Source: Aneurinibacillus sp. REN35 (GTDB taxonomy: Bacteria > Bacillota > Bacilli > Aneurinibacillales > Aneurinibacillaceae). From it: DNA of 64,000 bases. The notes beneath the pieces are model-generated. The model ran no database searches. It saw nothing but the letters and a program-made list of their open reading frames with translations, and was not told the DNA's origin. Shown one piece after another: positions 25,147 to 33,709 of this stretch (position 1 is its first letter; each line of letters begins with the position of its first letter). Position numbers and translations under genes: made by a program. The DNA is taken from assembly GCF_041379945.2 (NCBI RefSeq), contig NZ_JBFTXJ020000002.1, positions 517,838-581,837 on the forward strand. The letters are read 5' to 3'.

Positions 25147-25509
25147 ATGAATCACTTCAGCGCTTTTGACATATTGCTGCTTGCACATTTGGTAGGTGAC
25201 TATCTGCTGCAAACAGAATGGATGGCAAAATATAAGGCAGAACGATGGCTTCCACTACTCGCCCACTGCCTTGTATATACAATGGTTGTTGCATTGTTCG
25301 CGTTTTTATGGCTTCCTGACGGACTATCTACGTGGGGAATTGCACTGATATTTATCTCTCATATCATATTGGATCGTCGTACCCTGGTAGCTTTCTGGTA
25401 CAAAAGAATTATGCGTGTAACGGATGCAAGCAGCAAGTGGTTGATGATTATTGTTGATCAGACATTTCATCTTCTCGCATTGGCGCTGGCTCTTGTTGTG
25501 ACAGGTTAG
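25147..25509 (+). CDS. DUF3307 membrane protein
   Basis: A 120-residue protein with about four membrane helices. It carries the DUF3307 hallmarks LLAHLVGDYLLQTEWMAKYK at the start (His, Asp and Gln in the first helix) and DQTFHLLAL near the end. The family has no established biochemical function. It is 28-34 bases upstream of the Crp/Fnr gene and apparently co-transcribed with it, so it probably belongs to the same signalling island. The ATG follows GGAAGGGGGTC with somewhat long spacing. Confidence 0.8.
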   Translation: MNHFSAFDILLLAHLVGDYLLQTEWMAKYKAERWLPLLAHCLVYTMVVALFAFLWLPDGLSTWGIALIFISHIILDRRTLVAFWYKRIMRVTDASSKWLMIIVDQTFHLLALALALVVTG

Positions 25510-25543
25510 AAGAGTAAAAATACGTACACGGAGGAGATTGTAT

Positions 25544-26227
25544 TTGATTGATGTTCAATTTTTACGCTACTTTCCTTTTTTTGAGCACTTAAAAGAGACT
25601 GAATTAGCGGAGATCGCTCCCCTATTTATTACACGAACGTATGAGAAAGGGGCGAATGTGTTCTTTGAGGAGGAGGAAGGTGATGAGCTTTATATTATAA
25701 AATCTGGAGTCGTAAAAATTTATCGTGATGATAAGGCAAGAGAAATTATTCTTGCCATCTTTAGAGAGGGAGACTTCTTCGGGGAGATGGCTGTATTACA
25801 AAATGAGCGGGTTCGTTCAGCTTCAGCTAGAACACTGGAGAAAACTACTCTATATGTATTGAAGCGGTATGATTTTATTTCGCTCTTAAATCGAAGTCCT
25901 GGCATCTTCATAAAAATACTGGAAACCGCCTTAGATCGTCTGCGCAAGGCAAATGAACTTATTACCGATTTGACCATTCTAGACGCCCGTACACGCATTG
26001 TTAGAATGATCTTGCGGCTAATAGAAAATCACGGGCGCAAGAACAGAGAAGGCGTCTTAATTGATTTGAAATTAACCCACCAGCAAATCGCTGATATGAC
26101 CGGAACTGTCAGAGAAACCGTAACGAAAATCCTTCTGGATCTGCAAAACCAGCAACTGATCCGAATCGATAAAAAGAAAATCATTATCCATGATGTTGAG
26201 AAGCTTACACTTATGCTCGATAGCTAG
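25544..26227 (+). CDS. Crp/Fnr-family cAMP-type regulator
   Basis: A 227-residue regulator. The cNMP domain has FFGEMAVLQNERVRSASA with Glu81, Arg91 and Ser92, the phosphate-binding trio of CRP. There are no Cys clusters for an Fe-S centre, so it is not an FNR-type oxygen sensor. The winged helix (about 175-215) reads QQIADMTGTVRETVTKIL. Arg190, Glu191 and Lys195 align with Arg180, Glu181 and Arg185 of E. coli CRP, which read TGTGA. The start is TTG at 25544, with GGAGGAG seven bases upstream; another TTG two codons earlier is too close to it. The likely target is the precursor promoter. Confidence 0.88.
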   Translation: MIDVQFLRYFPFFEHLKETELAEIAPLFITRTYEKGANVFFEEEEGDELYIIKSGVVKIYRDDKAREIILAIFREGDFFGEMAVLQNERVRSASARTLEKTTLYVLKRYDFISLLNRSPGIFIKILETALDRLRKANELITDLTILDARTRIVRMILRLIENHGRKNREGVLIDLKLTHQQIADMTGTVRETVTKILLDLQNQQLIRIDKKKIIIHDVEKLTLMLDS

Positions 26228-26261
26228 CAGCAACAAAGTAGTGCTCCTACTTTGTTGCTGC
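26227..26261. terminator. Convergent terminator-like hairpin
   Basis: GCAGCAACAAAGTAG and CTACTTTGTTGCTGC form a perfect 15-bp stem with a 5-base loop. It overlaps the 3' ends of both convergent genes. No clear T-run follows on either side, so termination efficiency is uncertain. Confidence 0.6.
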
Positions 26262-27395
26262 ATCACGGTCAGACCCTTGTTTTATATCGATGATTCTCCA
26301 GGGGGACTGCTCAGTATTTCGCCCAACGTGAAATGTTATTTTTACCATCTCTGTTCCTTTTCCCTTGCGCTCCATCCGAATTTTTACCGGTATTTCAGCG
26401 TGTAGCATGTGTGTCAGTTCCATATTTTCTTTATACTTTTCAACACGGCGAAATGTCTGGATATTCGGCATTTCCTTCTGCAAGGTAAGCAGACTAGGGT
26501 TTTGCACATCAAAAAAACATCGGGATAATATATATGGATCTTGTGTATTTACCGCGCCGATAAAGCTGTCAACCAGCTCGTACGGCGTTACAGCAGTAAA
26601 GTACGTGTCCAGCTTCCCTGCCGCTTTGTAAATCATCAAATGATGTTCCGGGTCTTTATTGCGTGACCCGTGTGTCATACTGTCGAGAAAATGGATGCAG
26701 AAATGCCCGGAGAAACTGTTATCGGGAATACCATCCCCCCCATGTGGCATCCCCTGCATGGATGCCGCATAGTAGTGGTGATCCTTCTTGACTACAATCG
26801 CTTTTCTTTTCCAACTCCACTTGCCATTATATATTTGTTTCATTATTTTTGTATCAGCCTTCGTAAGCGGTTGTACGTCGGCATGGTATTTTCCGGCTCT
26901 TCGCTGCGCCTTAAACTCCAATCCTGTCTCCAAATCAATTACGGTGAATACAGATTTATTAGGAATATTCCTTTTTATCTCATTCCATGGCAGAAGCTTT
27001 CCGTAATGAGAAGCGGCTGCCATATCACTATAAGTCTTCAATTTTCTTTTCCACTTATTAGGAATAAGTAGCTGTTCTGAAGTGCGCGGATTAAATAATC
27101 CCCCTTCTTTATCCATAACATACTGCTCTTCCTTTTTTTTATGTACTAGAATAAGATAACGGTCGGTTATAGGAAGCGTGCTTATTTTAGCCTTTTTTGC
27201 GCGGGCGATAACTGACGGTGCATTGTCTACAATTACTCTAAGGCGTGTTATATGCGCTGAAGAGGGCGTACTTTTGATCATGACTGTAACATAGCTATCT
27301 GCATTCATTAATTCAAATGTAGACGTAGACATCCCTGTACAGAATATACCGACGAATATAACAAGAACGGGGAGAAAAAGACGCGATTTTCCCAT
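26247..27395 (-). CDS. Membrane-anchored or secreted protein of unknown function
   Basis: A 382-residue protein with one hydrophobic N-terminal segment (LFLPVLVIFVGIFCTG). I do not recognise the family. A distinctive central motif is GHFCIHFLDSMTHGS near residue 240, after a Gly-rich MPHGGDGIPDNSFS; conserved His/Cys/His spacing suggests a catalytic or metal-binding site. The C-terminal 100 residues look like a separate NTF2- or lipocalin-like accessory part. The start at 27395 follows AAGGAGGATTTC and is preferred over a longer in-frame reading. It is convergent with the Crp gene and probably not part of the island. Confidence 0.7.
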   Translation of the reverse strand: MGKSRLFLPVLVIFVGIFCTGMSTSTFELMNADSYVTVMIKSTPSSAHITRLRVIVDNAPSVIARAKKAKISTLPITDRYLILVHKKKEEQYVMDKEGGLFNPRTSEQLLIPNKWKRKLKTYSDMAAASHYGKLLPWNEIKRNIPNKSVFTVIDLETGLEFKAQRRAGKYHADVQPLTKADTKIMKQIYNGKWSWKRKAIVVKKDHHYYAASMQGMPHGGDGIPDNSFSGHFCIHFLDSMTHGSRNKDPEHHLMIYKAAGKLDTYFTAVTPYELVDSFIGAVNTQDPYILSRCFFDVQNPSLLTLQKEMPNIQTFRRVEKYKENMELTHMLHAEIPVKIRMERKGKGTEMVKITFHVGRNTEQSPWRIIDIKQGSDRDAATK

Positions 27396-27468
27396 GAAAT
27401 CCTCCTTAGCTATCCTTCTTCCTCCCGTTATCTTGTTCAAATTCGCTGTGAAACATAAGATTTTTCTT

Positions 27469-28233
27469 TTATATATATTTGGAAGTGATACCGAACGACT
27501 TATGCAGGAAGGCTGGAATCTCTGCTTCTTCTACTGTAAATTTTCTTTTTTCCTCCTTTTTTGTAATCGTCACTTCGTTAGTAGATAACGTGATCCTGCC
27601 GTCTGCCAACGCCTGTGTTACAATGCGACGTTGGGTAAAGTGAGAGGCCGGTGAGGTTTGTGTATATTCACATACCTCATGAAATTCAGCCAACTCTTTT
27701 GGTGTAGTCGAAAAACGGTTTTTAATATCCCACACACCATCCACCCGCTTCTCTAAATCATACATACCAGGCTGTTCATGAGGAACAATACGATAGGTAC
27801 CGCTCACATCTACCCTTTCTTCTCCTGTCAACGGGAGCGGTACACGAGCCGAATCACCGAACCCTACATCTACAAGATACGGCTCATCAAAATGAACAAG
27901 AATCGTCGCATGACTCCCCTTTATACCCCATTTACCATCGCCTGCATGAACAGTTGCGGCCACCAGATGCGCTGAGAAGCCAAGTTCGCGCAAAAGCCAG
28001 CAAAATAACCCGTTACATTCATAGCAGAATCCTTCTCGATGCCGCAGGATAATTTTTTCATACAGACTCTCAAGTGATAAGACAATCGGAACGCGATTCA
28101 TTACATCGAGATTACCAAAAGGAACATGCAGTAGATGATGTTTCTGTAATTCCGTGGCACAAGAAAGCGTGGGTTGAATCTCTGTGGCAAGCAAAGGAAA
28201 TTGTATACGATTCAAATACGTTTGTACGTCCAT
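27469..28233 (-). CDS. Arylamine N-acetyltransferase
   Basis: A 254-residue NAT-family enzyme that moves acetyl from acetyl-CoA to arylamines or hydrazines. The Cys-His-Asp triad is visible: Cys70 in RHREGFCYECNG, His108 in KGSHATILV and Asp122 in LVDVGFGD. These positions are almost those of the Salmonella enzyme. The start at ATG 28233 has AGAGGTGAG upstream; the preceding GTG codon is too near it. Length is normal for the family. It is divergent from a HxlR-type regulator, which may control it. Confidence 0.92.
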   Translation of the reverse strand: MDVQTYLNRIQFPLLATEIQPTLSCATELQKHHLLHVPFGNLDVMNRVPIVLSLESLYEKIILRHREGFCYECNGLFCWLLRELGFSAHLVAATVHAGDGKWGIKGSHATILVHFDEPYLVDVGFGDSARVPLPLTGEERVDVSGTYRIVPHEQPGMYDLEKRVDGVWDIKNRFSTTPKELAEFHEVCEYTQTSPASHFTQRRIVTQALADGRITLSTNEVTITKKEEKRKFTVEEAEIPAFLHKSFGITSKYI

Positions 28234-28358
28234 CACGCACTCACCTCTTTATGTTTTTATTATTTATTGTAGCGTGTTCCCTGATCGTATCAAAGCAAAT
28301 CCTTTATTTAACTAATCTTTTTAGAGTAACTGTGGTAAAATATATAGAGGTGAAAAAT

Positions 28359-28670
28359 ATGAAACACGATCATACGCTTTGTCCACGGTTTGAAGCCGCC
28401 TTTGAACTGCTTGGGAAACGATGGACAGGCCTCATTATCCAATCACTTGTCCATGGGCCTATGCGGTTTAGTGAAATGAAAGAAATGATTCCGAACATGA
28501 GCGACCGGATGCTGGCAGAACGATGTAAAGAGCTTGAGCAGGCGAAAATTGTCGTACGCCATGTCTATCCTGAAACTCCGGTGCGCATTGAGTATGAGCT
28601 TACAGACAAAGGAAAAGCATTAAAGCCTGTTATGGATCAGATACAATGTTGGGCTGAAGAATGGATATAA
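28359..28670 (+). CDS. HxlR-family transcriptional regulator
   Basis: The 103-residue protein is a winged helix with the family signature CPRFEAAFELLGKRWTGLI, then RFSEMKEMIPNMSDRMLAERCKELE and the wing RHVYPETPVRIEYELTDKG. The Cys8 at the family position is a possible thiol switch. The start at 28359 follows AGAGGTGAAAAAT; an upstream in-frame extension would overlap the divergent NAT gene and is unlikely. Candidate target: the divergent NAT gene or the symporter downstream. Confidence 0.9.
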   Translation: MKHDHTLCPRFEAAFELLGKRWTGLIIQSLVHGPMRFSEMKEMIPNMSDRMLAERCKELEQAKIVVRHVYPETPVRIEYELTDKGKALKPVMDQIQCWAEEWI

Positions 28671-28708
28671 AAACAACACAACTCTTATGACAGATCGTGT
28701 TGTTTTTT
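28670..28708 (+). terminator. Terminator of the HxlR gene
   Basis: AAAACAACAC pairs with GTGTTGTTTT, followed by further T residues, immediately after the stop codon. Confidence 0.85.
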
Positions 28709-28880
28709 ACTTATGGTGTTGGTAGTTTTTTTATTTTTATACGTAGTATTTTAATTCTTTTATGTTATTTTAAAATACTCTTCCAGTGTAGTGAACAGAT
28801 ACGGTCATACCCATTGCAAAAATAGGTCAAATCAAGGAAAATACTTGGAAACCATCTATAATTGGAGGCGAACATATGAA

Positions 28881-29843
28881 ATGAGGATGGCAACGCTGGT
28901 GATTTCTCGCCTGATGCCCCTGTGGATCATCGTATTTGCGACATGGGGCATTTTCTCTCCCGATCTTTTCGCCGGCTGGCATCTGGCGGCCAGCCCGGCT
29001 TTAGGCTTTGTATTATTCATTATGGGAATTACGTTAGATCGCAGTCGGCTCGGCATTCTATTGCAAAACCCGAGAATCCCACTGCTCGGCTCACTTGGCA
29101 AATGGGTGATCGGGCCTGCCGTCTCGGTCATGATCGGCCTGCTTTTCTTTGGCGTCTCTGAGCTGTTCTACGGCGTCGTAATGGCCGGCATTGTGCCAAG
29201 TGGAACATCGGCAAACCTGAATTCGCTGATCGGAAGAGGTGACCTGGCCTTAAGCGTTACGATGTCTGCCATCGATACGATGATTGGCCCGCTGCTCACC
29301 CCGTTATTAGCAAAGTGGTTAATTGGTACAAGCGTTCAGTTTGCTTACCTTCCTTTTTTATGGAAGATGATCAAAATTGTTTTCCTGCCTTTACTCCTTG
29401 GAATTGTTGTACAGCACTTTTTTCCGCGTTCACATGAAGCGATCAAGCCGTATGCCTCCATATTATCTGCTCTTTCGCTGTACATAGTCGTTATCGGCAT
29501 TGCATCGAATGCCAGCTCATCCTTGCTTGAGCATGCTGCCATTCTGCCCGCGCTCTTTTTCTGCGTGATTCTGCAAATCCTTCTTCAAATGCTTGGGGGC
29601 TATGTATATGCAAGGTGGCTGCGCTGCAGCGATGCGGAGTGCCGCTCAATGATCTTTGAAGTAGGCATTTGCAATACGGCACTCGCCACCGTGCTTGCCA
29701 ATGACACGTTTGGGCCGCTCGCCGGTCTCGCTTCCATGGCGAATATGGTATGTAACTTAACCTTAGGAAGTTTGTTGGCCGTTATCCTGGCTTCCACCCC
29801 CCTCCGTACGTATTCCTCTGCTCCGTCAACCATCGCAAAATAA
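28881..29843 (+). CDS. Bile acid:sodium symporter family transporter
   Basis: A 320-residue protein with about ten membrane helices. It carries the BASS-family block GIVPSGTSANLNSLIGRGDL and SVTMSAIDTMIGPLLTPLLA. Bacterial members such as YocS and PanS carry organic acids, ketopantoate or similar anions with sodium; the substrate here is unknown. The start codon is chosen as ATG 28881 (MRMATLV). GGAGGCG lies 10 bases upstream and 6 bases before a two-codon ATG-AAA-TGA mini-frame whose stop overlaps this ATG, suggesting coupled translation. Confidence 0.85.
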   Translation: MRMATLVISRLMPLWIIVFATWGIFSPDLFAGWHLAASPALGFVLFIMGITLDRSRLGILLQNPRIPLLGSLGKWVIGPAVSVMIGLLFFGVSELFYGVVMAGIVPSGTSANLNSLIGRGDLALSVTMSAIDTMIGPLLTPLLAKWLIGTSVQFAYLPFLWKMIKIVFLPLLLGIVVQHFFPRSHEAIKPYASILSALSLYIVVIGIASNASSSLLEHAAILPALFFCVILQILLQMLGGYVYARWLRCSDAECRSMIFEVGICNTALATVLANDTFGPLAGLASMANMVCNLTLGSLLAVILASTPLRTYSSAPSTIAK

Positions 29844-29910
29844 GCTGTTTTTTTCAGCGATACATACGCTCTTTCAGCAAGCCAGAGCATACATCGGATT
29901 GGCTCTGGCT

Positions 29911-30522
29911 TCATTCCTTCTTCTCCATAAAAACTTTTACGACAAGCGCCCACTCGGCACCTTTGGCCATCTCTTCGATCGATTCGTCGGTCCGAATATA
30001 CTCACTGCCTTTTCCTTTAATTAGACCCCAGACCGCGGGCTGCTTATCATCCGATACTTCAATCGGCTCCTGCAGCGCTCGTGGTCCCCAGCCTGCTGCC
30101 TTATATTCTTCGATATTAACGACAGCGCTTGAGAAGCCGTTGCGGTCGGAAAATACGGACGTCATCGTATAACGGCTAGGCTCTCCCTTCTCCTCCTTTA
30201 ACGATACGGAGAATTCCTGTGTGAACCTCTGCTTATCGAATCCTATACCCATCATGTTCCCTGAATTTTTCAGCTTGCCACTCTCCCATATCTCATACTT
30301 GGAGCCAACCATATTTTTTGTCCCCTGATACTGGACTTTGATGGCGCCTGCGATTAATCCGAGATGAGGTTCAAGCTTCTTCGTCTCCCCTTCAAAAAGA
30401 CTGGACGGCGTGATGCGCATGGTTCCTTCTGGCGGCATCCCCTTCGCTTTCGTCCCGCTGCAGCCCGCTAGAAGAACACTCATGATGCATATGCCAACCA
30501 CTGTCCATACAAGTCGTTTCAC
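29911..30522 (-). CDS. Putative lipoprotein
   Basis: A 203-residue protein with a lipoprotein signal, ICIMSVLLAGCSG, with the lipidated Cys near residue 21. The mature part is hydrophilic and has no motif I recognise (EGETKKLEPHLGLIAGAIKV, EEYKAAGWGPRALQEPIEV). It is expected on the outer face of the membrane. No operon partner is evident: the upstream and downstream genes run the other way or are separated by 80 bases. Confidence 0.75.
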   Translation of the reverse strand: MKRLVWTVVGICIMSVLLAGCSGTKAKGMPPEGTMRITPSSLFEGETKKLEPHLGLIAGAIKVQYQGTKNMVGSKYEIWESGKLKNSGNMMGIGFDKQRFTQEFSVSLKEEKGEPSRYTMTSVFSDRNGFSSAVVNIEEYKAAGWGPRALQEPIEVSDDKQPAVWGLIKGKGSEYIRTDESIEEMAKGAEWALVVKVFMEKKE

Positions 30523-30606
30523 GCTACTCCTCCTTCCTTTTTCTTATCCTAGTACAAACTATACAAATGATACCATGTATCTCGATATAAAATATGAAGA
30601 AGTCTT

Positions 30607-32184
30607 CTATTCCCCATGGATGATCGCTTCATTGATGATTACTTGTTCTTTATATTTCATATATATTTGATCCATAAATTGATTGAATGCTTTTTTATAT
30701 TCGCTTCCGTCCATCTGCTCGGGCGTACCGATTTTTTGATTGACATACTCGTTTACTACCAGGTTGAAGTGGTTTACCTTCCTTACATGCTCCCAATACT
30801 CCTTTTCAGGCAGCCGGTACTTTTCCATCCAAATTTTATGATTGTTTCTTGTTTCTTTATCATTTTTGAACTTTTCCCTTTCCTGTTCGACAAATTGATT
30901 TGCCTGCTTGATGTCCTCTGGGCTTGCTTCGATTCCCGCCTTCTTCGCTTCCACATACATAAGCCACCAGGAAAGCATAATGTTACGATCCTGTTCATCT
31001 GATAGATCATGTTCCAAAACGATCGGATCGCTCTTCAGCAGCTGAGCACTTCCATCCTTAAATGCAGCAACAACATCCTCCTTCATTGCCGCATGAACAT
31101 CCTCCTTCGTTGTTGCATTCGTTAAGGTCGTACACCCTACCAAAAGAAAAATCATTACACCAACAATAGACCATACAGACGTGTTTCGTTTACACATAGC
31201 AATCGTAGTAATCCTCCTTTTTACGTAAGACGTACTTCTAGAAAAGCTTGTTGTGGAAGAAGAATATAGCGAATCGGAAGCGTTCTCAAGGAGTTTAATA
31301 ATGGTATAGCCATACTCTTTTGTTTCATGAGGATTGATATAGGAAAGGGCAAGCGCGTCACATGCTATTTCTTGATCCTCTCGCATGCGATAGTACGCAT
31401 ACCATAAGATAGGATTAAACCAATGAATCATAAGCAGACAATTCATTAACCAGTTGATACCTATATCTTTGCGTTTGAAATGAACCAGCTCGTGCAAAAA
31501 GACATAGCGCAGCTCATTTTCACTCAGTGTTTCAATCCATTTTTCCGGGAGTAACAGTTTTGAATTTACAAAACCATAAAGTGCGGGACTTGCAACCTGA
31601 CAGGTCTTAATTAAAGGTATGTTCGCTTTACTATTTGTCTTCTTTTTACATTCTTCAAAAATACGGATGATTCTTGCGTCGCTGATGGCAGGCTCCTTGT
31701 TCACCTTTTTTAAAAACCTTATGCTTCTAAGAAGAGCGGAGCGTGCAGTAAGCGCAACACCAGTTATCCATATTAAAAACAAACCGGTAAAAACAAATGA
31801 CTTTTTTCTTTGCTCATGTGATGCAGCTTCAATACCATCCTGTTTGTTGAACCCATCCATCATTTTCTTTACATCGGTTACTTTGTGTATGGGAAGCGAT
31901 TCATTCGTTGTACTAAAAGGAACGCTTTGCAGCGTATGAAGCTGACTGTTTTCCCCCTTTTCCGCTGAAAACACATTATATATGCTCACAGAACTCTCAG
32001 GGGTCCAGGGCAGGATCAGCCGCAGGATAAGCACAAACCATAGCGCATACATCCACTGTGCATGCAGACGATGTTTACATATTAATGTAATGAGCAGAAT
32101 AAATGGAACGATTACACTCGCCATTATGGAAGTCGTTACTACCCATATAAACAATTCTGAAAAAGAAAGGAAGATCGTATTCAA
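30607..32184 (-). CDS. BlaR1/M56-type membrane metallopeptidase sensor with unusual outer domain
   Basis: A 525-residue protein. Membrane helices lie at about 10-30, 35-55, 125-145 and 340-360. The cytosolic zinc peptidase motif HELVH and the distal EDQEIACDALAL are intact. After the last helix comes a lipobox-like LLVGC and an extracellular part of about 165 residues rich in charge. That part is not a penicillin-binding transpeptidase domain; it looks helical and resembles the N-terminal substrate-binding part of SurA/PrsA-like foldases (IEASPEDIKQANQFVEQEREK, MEKYRLPEKEYWEHVRK). It would sense a surface signal and cleave the BlaI-type repressor encoded one base upstream. Confidence 0.85.
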   Translation of the reverse strand: MNTIFLSFSELFIWVVTTSIMASVIVPFILLITLICKHRLHAQWMYALWFVLILRLILPWTPESSVSIYNVFSAEKGENSQLHTLQSVPFSTTNESLPIHKVTDVKKMMDGFNKQDGIEAASHEQRKKSFVFTGLFLIWITGVALTARSALLRSIRFLKKVNKEPAISDARIIRIFEECKKKTNSKANIPLIKTCQVASPALYGFVNSKLLLPEKWIETLSENELRYVFLHELVHFKRKDIGINWLMNCLLMIHWFNPILWYAYYRMREDQEIACDALALSYINPHETKEYGYTIIKLLENASDSLYSSSTTSFSRSTSYVKRRITTIAMCKRNTSVWSIVGVMIFLLVGCTTLTNATTKEDVHAAMKEDVVAAFKDGSAQLLKSDPIVLEHDLSDEQDRNIMLSWWLMYVEAKKAGIEASPEDIKQANQFVEQEREKFKNDKETRNNHKIWMEKYRLPEKEYWEHVRKVNHFNLVVNEYVNQKIGTPEQMDGSEYKKAFNQFMDQIYMKYKEQVIINEAIIHGE

Positions 32185-32185
32185 C

Positions 32186-32560
32186 TTACGTATCTCCCTT
32201 CTCCAAAATGTTCTTCAGTTCTTCAACTTCATTTGGCGTCAGCTTTTTCTCCTTTATAAAATGAACCAATGCAGGCTGTAAGGCTCCACCAAAAACCCGC
32301 TCTATAAACGACTCACTTTCTACTTTTATACAATCTTCTTTGCTCACCAAAGGATAGTACTCATACATTCGGCCCTTCTGGTTATAACCGAGCGCCTTTT
32401 TTTTGACCAATCTGCTTATCAAAGATTTCACGGTTTTATCATTCCAATTACGATGAGCACTCAAAGCATCGATCACTTCATTCGCAGAACGGGGAGAGGC
32501 CGACCAAAATTCCTTCATTACTTCCCACTCGGCATCCGATATTCTTGGTATTTCCTTCAT
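32186..32560 (-). CDS. BlaI/MecI-family repressor
   Basis: A 124-residue winged-helix repressor with the family opening ISDAEWEVMKEFW, SANEVIDAL, and WNDKTVKSLISRLVKKKALGY followed by the wing GRMYEYYPLV. It dimerises by its C-terminal helices (LTPNEVEELKNIL). It should bind the double dyad just upstream and be inactivated by cleavage through the M56 peptidase. It forms a two-gene operon with that sensor (1-base gap). Confidence 0.93.
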   Translation of the reverse strand: MKEIPRISDAEWEVMKEFWSASPRSANEVIDALSAHRNWNDKTVKSLISRLVKKKALGYNQKGRMYEYYPLVSKEDCIKVESESFIERVFGGALQPALVHFIKEKKLTPNEVEELKNILEKGDT

Positions 32561-32574
32561 CGCTATCCCCCTTT

Positions 32575-32617
32575 CAATTACAACTGTAATCTTATATAGA
32601 GATTACAGTTGTAATTG
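32575..32617. promoter_or_regulatory. BlaI-type double operator
   Basis: CAATTACAACTGTAATC and GATTACAGTTGTAATTG are perfect 17-bp inverted arms separated by 9 bases. Each arm itself contains a TTACA...TGTAA dyad, the BlaI/MecI half-site. The left-strand promoter TTGACA (32623-32628) with a -10 near 32600 is covered by the operator, so the pair should repress itself. Confidence 0.85.
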
Positions 32618-32659
32618 AATTTTGTCAATAGTTAATCTATTTATCTTCATCGTAAAATA

Positions 32660-32712
32660 AATCGTGGCTGTTACCAAGGTGTTTATTTGAACACCCCAGT
32701 AACAGCCACGTA
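32660..32712 (-). terminator. Terminator of the subtilisin gene
   Basis: CGTGGCTGTTAC and GTAACAGCCACG form a perfect 12-bp stem, with an inner GGTGT/ACACC extension. The reverse-strand tail ATTTATTTT is moderately T-rich. Confidence 0.7.
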
Positions 32713-32739
32713 TTAACCCTTATTTACATAAGCAATGAC

Positions 32740-33684
32740 TTATACAGACGACACCCGTGTCTTCGCCGCTAAATTAAGAAGCCCGTTGCCTTCCGCCTGT
32801 GCACCGTATCCCAGCGGAATGGTTCGTTTACATAGCTGTGCGTACAACTCCCCCTCTGTCAAGGGCCGTCCAAATTCCTGCTCACAGCGATTACTAATGA
32901 GTGCAAGCGCTCCTGCAACATGTGGGGTCGCCATGGATGTACCGGATAAGACCCCGTATTTGCTTCCAGGATATGTGGATACCACCTTCATGCCGGGTGC
33001 AACCACATCCACTTGATTATTTGTATTAGAGAACGGGGCCAATCTGCCTTCAAAATCAACCGCCCCGACCTGTATGACTTCATTGTATGAACCAGGGTAC
33101 GATAACTCTGGTGTATCGGGATTGCTATCGCCTTCATTTCCCGCAGCCACGACAACACACACCTGATTTTGTACAGCTTTGATAATCGCTTCATGCAGCG
33201 CGGGAGCATCGTCCGGGCCACCAAGCGACATCGTAATGATCCGTACACGCTCTCCGCTCGGTCCTCTCCAGGCAAGCGCATACTCGATCGCATCAATAAT
33301 CCATTGATAGTCTCCGCTTCCCTCTCCCGTCAGCACTTTTAGAATCAACAGGTTCGCTTTCGGTGCCGCTCCTACTACACCTTGACCGTTATAGGCAGCA
33401 GCCACTGTACCTGCTACATGTGTGCCATGATAATGATTATCTGCATAACATTCCCGATCTCCACCATAATCGGTTGTAAAATTGCGGCCACCGACAATAT
33501 TGCAAGCCAGATCAGGATGATCCGTCTGACAGCCGGTATCAAGCACGGCAATGACGACTCCCTCTCCGTACGAAGCCGTCTCCCATTCTTCCGGTGCTTG
33601 AATCAGCGCAATTCCTTCAGGTATCTCATTTGCCTGCTCCTTCACTTCTTCAATAACGGTAGGAAACAAATGCATCATACTCAT
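32740..33684 (-). CDS. Intracellular subtilisin-like serine protease
   Basis: A 314-residue S8 protease without a signal peptide, similar in length and text to B. subtilis IspA (319 aa). The triad is Asp49 (VLDTGC), His86 (HGTHVAG) and Ser250 (SGTSMATPHVAG), with the oxyanion Asn183 (AAGNEGD). The short N-terminal segment with HLFPT may be the inhibitory propeptide that ISPs carry as LIPY. It degrades cytosolic proteins in stationary phase. The start has GGAGAGG seven bases upstream. A SigO-like operon lies directly upstream on the same strand. Confidence 0.92.
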   Translation of the reverse strand: MSMMHLFPTVIEEVKEQANEIPEGIALIQAPEEWETASYGEGVVIAVLDTGCQTDHPDLACNIVGGRNFTTDYGGDRECYADNHYHGTHVAGTVAAAYNGQGVVGAAPKANLLILKVLTGEGSGDYQWIIDAIEYALAWRGPSGERVRIITMSLGGPDDAPALHEAIIKAVQNQVCVVVAAGNEGDSNPDTPELSYPGSYNEVIQVGAVDFEGRLAPFSNTNNQVDVVAPGMKVVSTYPGSKYGVLSGTSMATPHVAGALALISNRCEQEFGRPLTEGELYAQLCKRTIPLGYGAQAEGNGLLNLAAKTRVSSV

Positions 33685-33709
33685 ACATAATCCTCTCCTT
33701 TTCTTCTTT

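Noticed and set aside
32575..32710. Repeat pair suggesting a mobile element end
   Set aside because: The first palindrome fits a BlaI double operator and the second a terminator; no transposase or target duplication is present.
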